From contig CAYSQO010000064.1 of NCBI GenBank assembly GCA_964433315.1, positions 1 to 10,985 of the forward strand: a stretch of 10,985 nucleotides of DNA, written 5' to 3'. This document shows, piece by piece, positions 6,995-10,985 of the stretch (position 1 is its first letter; every line of letters starts with the position of its first letter). The notes beneath the pieces were generated by a model. It was not told where the DNA came from, ran no database searches, and saw nothing but the letters and a program-made list of their open reading frames with translations. The DNA is from Aquariibacter sp964433315. Its GTDB lineage: Bacteria; Pseudomonadota; Gammaproteobacteria; Burkholderiales; Burkholderiaceae_C. A program made the translations under genes and the position numbers.

Positions 6995-8305
6995 ATGAAG
7001 CACCCGAAGGCATGGGGCCGCCTGCCCGGCCCGGTCGCTGCGCGGCAGCGGGTCTGGAGCGAGCGCACGGCCCTGCTGCCCACCGCGGCCGGCCCGTGCA
7101 TCGCCCACGGCCTGGGCCGCAGCTACGGTGATGTCGCGCTGAACCCGGGAGGCGAGCTGCTGCTGACCCGCGGCCTCGACCGCTTCATCCACTTCGACCG
7201 CGCGCAGGGCGTGCTGCGCGCCGAGGCTGGCGTCAGCCTCGACGAGGTGCTGGCCCTGGTCATGCCGGCCGGCTGGTTCGTCGCGGTGACGCCGGGCACC
7301 CGCTACGTCACGCTCGGCGGCTGTGTGGCCAACGACGTGCACGGCAAGAACCACCTGCGGGCCGGCAGCTTCGGCCATCACGTGCGGGCCTTCGAGCTGC
7401 TGCGCTCGGACGGCAGCCGCCAGGTCTGCCGCCCGGGCGATGCCGACGGGCGCTTCGAGGCCACCGTCGGCGGCCTGGGCCTGACCGGGCTGATCACCTG
7501 GGTCGAGATCCAGCTCATCCCCATCCGTCGGCCCTGGATGGCCGTGGTGCAGCGCCGCTTCGCCTCGCTGGACGCCTACTGGGACCTGGACGAAAGCCTG
7601 GCCGCGCACCACGACTACACCGTCGCCTGGGTCGACTGCCTGCGCGGCGGCCGCGGCATTTACAGCGCAGCCGATTTCGCCGGCCACGACGCACCGCAGG
7701 CCGAGCCCGGCCCTGGCCGCCGCCGCGTGCCACTGGAGCCGCCGATCTCGCTGGTCAACGGCCTTTCGGTCTCGGCCTTCAACCTGGCTTATTACCACCT
7801 GCCGCGGCCGGCCTTCTCGCTGCAGCCGGCGCTGAAGTACTTCTACCCGCTCGACGGCCTGGCCGACTGGAACCGCATCTACGGCCGCCGCGGCTTCTAC
7901 CAGTACCAGTGCGTGCTGCCGCGGCCGGCCATGAAGGAAGCCTCGCGCGCGCTCTTCGACCGCATCGGCCGGGCCGGCAGCGGCTCCTTCCTCGCCGTCT
8001 TCAAGACCTTTGGCGAGCGTCCGCCGGCCGGCCTGCTGTCCTTCCCGCGCGCCGGGGCCACGCTGGCGCTGGACTTCCCCAACCAGGGCGCGGCCTCGCA
8101 CCGCCTCTTCGCCGAGCTCGACGCCGTCGTGCGCGAAGCCGGCGGCGCGCTCTACCCGGCCAAGGACGCGCGCATGTCGGCCGACATGTTCCGCGCCGGC
8201 CACCCGGCCCTGGACGCCTTCCGGGCGCATGTCGACCCGGCCTTCAGCTCGGGCTTCTGGCGGCGCGTCGCCGGAGAGCCCCCTTCCCTCCCGCAGCCCG
8301 CATGA
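6995..8305 (+). CDS. DprE1-like FAD-binding oxidoreductase (436 aa)
   Basis: The closest characterised relative I recognise is DprE1, which oxidises decaprenylphosphoryl-ribose at C2 to the 2-keto intermediate. The N-terminal FAD domain (PF01565 type) holds GLGRSYGD (39-46) and TPGTRYVTLGGCVANDVHGKNH (99-120 region), where His116 would match DprE1 His132. GGLGLTG follows. The substrate domain has YQYQCVLP, VFKTFG, LDFPN and YPAKDARM, in which Lys390 would match the active-site Lys418. Ala358 takes the place of Cys387, the residue hit by benzothiazinones. The N-terminal MKHPKAWGR is typical of the family, so I chose ATG 6995 over an in-frame GTG at 6923 that lies inside the upstream gene. The gene overlaps the next by ATGA. 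Substrate could be another polyprenyl-linked aldose; an unrelated aldose oxidase role is less likely given the partner gene. Confidence 0.88.
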   Translation: MKHPKAWGRLPGPVAARQRVWSERTALLPTAAGPCIAHGLGRSYGDVALNPGGELLLTRGLDRFIHFDRAQGVLRAEAGVSLDEVLALVMPAGWFVAVTPGTRYVTLGGCVANDVHGKNHLRAGSFGHHVRAFELLRSDGSRQVCRPGDADGRFEATVGGLGLTGLITWVEIQLIPIRRPWMAVVQRRFASLDAYWDLDESLAAHHDYTVAWVDCLRGGRGIYSAADFAGHDAPQAEPGPGRRRVPLEPPISLVNGLSVSAFNLAYYHLPRPAFSLQPALKYFYPLDGLADWNRIYGRRGFYQYQCVLPRPAMKEASRALFDRIGRAGSGSFLAVFKTFGERPPAGLLSFPRAGATLALDFPNQGAASHRLFAELDAVVREAGGALYPAKDARMSADMFRAGHPALDAFRAHVDPAFSSGFWRRVAGEPPSLPQPA

Positions 8306-9048
8306 ACCGCATCCTGATCTTCGGCGCCACCTCGGCCATCGCCGCGGCCGCCGCCCGCCTGTGGGTGGCGCGCGGCGCGCGCGTGCACCTCGTCGGCCGC
8401 AGCCCGGCCAAGCTCGAAGCCCTGCAGCAGGACCTGCAGGTCCGCGCCGGGGGCGGGGCCGCCGCCATCAGCGCGCGCAGCGCCGACCTGGACCGGCTGG
8501 CCGAGCTGCCGGCCCTGCTCGACGAAGCCTGGGCTGCGCTCGGCGGCGGGGTGGACGTGGTGCTGATCGCCCAGGGCACGCTGCCGGACCAGGCCGCCTG
8601 CGAAGCCTCGCTGGACGAGACCCTGGCCCAGCTCCACACCAACGGCGTGGCCGTGGTCGCGCTCTGCACCCTGCTCGCGCAGCGCATGGCGCCGGGCAGC
8701 GCGCTGGCGGTGATCACCTCGGTGGCAGGAGACCGCGGCCGCCAGTCCAACTACGTCTACGGGGCGGCCAAGGGCCTGGTCAGCCGCTTCCTGCAGGGCC
8801 TGCGCAACCGGCTGGCCCCGCGCGACATCGCGGTGGTCGACATCCGCCCCGGCTTCGTCGACACGCCGATGACGGCTGCCATCGCCAAGAAGGGCGCGCT
8901 CTGGGCCCAGCCCACGGCCGTCGCCCGCGGCATCGTCGCGGCGGTGGACCGCCGTGCCGACATCGTCTATCTGCCGGCGATCTGGCGCCTGATCATGGGG
9001 ATCATCACCAGCATCCCCGAGAAGATCTTCAAGAAGCTCAAGCTCTGA
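8302..9048 (+). CDS. DprE2-like short-chain dehydrogenase/reductase (248 aa)
   Basis: This is a classical-length SDR that would use NAD(P)H to reduce the keto sugar made by the upstream FAD enzyme, completing a C2 epimerisation as DprE2 does. The nucleotide loop is GATSAIA (8-14), in which two glycines of the usual GxxxGxG are alanines, a variant I associate with this branch. Arg33 in LVGRS suggests NADPH preference. Asn114, Ser140, Tyr153 and Lys157 (YGAAK) form the catalytic set, and PGFVDTPM (183-190) is the usual segment after it. The tail, from IWRLIMGIITSIPEK to KKLKL, is hydrophobic then basic and may hold the enzyme at the membrane near its lipid-linked substrate. ATG 8302 overlaps the previous stop (ATGA) without its own ribosome site, pointing to coupled translation and a stoichiometric pair. 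Confidence 0.87.
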   Translation: MNRILIFGATSAIAAAAARLWVARGARVHLVGRSPAKLEALQQDLQVRAGGGAAAISARSADLDRLAELPALLDEAWAALGGGVDVVLIAQGTLPDQAACEASLDETLAQLHTNGVAVVALCTLLAQRMAPGSALAVITSVAGDRGRQSNYVYGAAKGLVSRFLQGLRNRLAPRDIAVVDIRPGFVDTPMTAAIAKKGALWAQPTAVARGIVAAVDRRADIVYLPAIWRLIMGIITSIPEKIFKKLKL

Positions 9049-9055
9049 GCCTGGG

Positions 9056-9080
9056 GGCTGGCCCGGGCAAGCGGCCAGCC
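9056..9080. terminator. Inverted repeat between convergent genes, likely bidirectional terminator
   Basis: GGCTGGCC (9056-9063) and GGCCAGCC (9073-9080) form a perfect 8-bp stem with a 9-base loop, extendable by a G-U and a G-C pair. It fills the 32-base gap between the SDR stop and the parE stop, the natural place for a terminator serving both strands. There is no T-run on either side, so termination may be inefficient or factor-assisted. Confidence 0.5.

Positions 9081-10985
<1,905 letters not shown>

Noticed and set aside
752..8230. Long minus-strand frames opposite the operon (752-2578, 2669-4291, 4180-5931, 6755-8230)
   Set aside because: All are rich in Gln, Arg, Gly and Ala without motifs and lie opposite genes with strong family signatures; GC-rich codons rarely create stops on the opposite strand.

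Overview
The window looks like chromosomal DNA of a very GC-rich betaproteobacterium, probably Burkholderiales. This rests mainly on the parE gene at the right end, whose sequence reads like Burkholderiales topoisomerase IV subunit B. It also fits the GC- and CTG/GCC-rich codon use and the compact operon. The genus cannot be named from the sequence alone.

Layout. (1) Bases 1-128 carry, on the minus strand, a coding fragment resembling the N-terminal end of the SCO6745-like family, which I know mainly from Actinobacteria. It runs without a start codon into the next gene, so the left edge may be an assembly chimera. (2) 128-2650 (+) is one long gene joining a membrane-anchored serine hydrolase-like domain to a complete cytochrome P450 domain. 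A GC-rich hairpin follows it. (3) 2744-9048 (+) is a tight block of six genes: a multi-membrane-spanning GT-C type glycosyltransferase, a 44-residue membrane or Tat-like microprotein, a GMC-family FAD oxidoreductase, a UPF0104/LPG-synthase-TM type membrane protein, a DprE1-like FAD oxidoreductase and a DprE2-like short-chain reductase. Gaps are 30, -4, 36, 22 and -4 bases. (4) A short gap with a perfect 8-bp inverted repeat separates this block from parE (9081-10985, minus strand, 5' end outside the window).

How the block may work. In mycobacteria, DprE1 and DprE2 epimerise polyprenyl-phosphate-linked ribose to arabinose by oxidation at C2 followed by reduction. The lipid-linked sugar is then moved across the membrane and used by GT-C arabinosyltransferases. 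The same logic (epimerase pair, candidate flippase, GT-C transferase) is present here, with an added GMC oxidoreductase and its coupled microprotein. I infer a polyprenyl-linked sugar (perhaps pentofuranose) pathway that decorates a periplasmic or surface molecule. The substrate, the acceptor and the step done by the GMC enzyme are unknown. The first committed enzyme, a UbiA-like phosphoribosyltransferase, is not in this window.

No tRNA, rRNA, CRISPR array, insertion sequence or long repeat was seen. No stretch over 300 bases lacks a gene.
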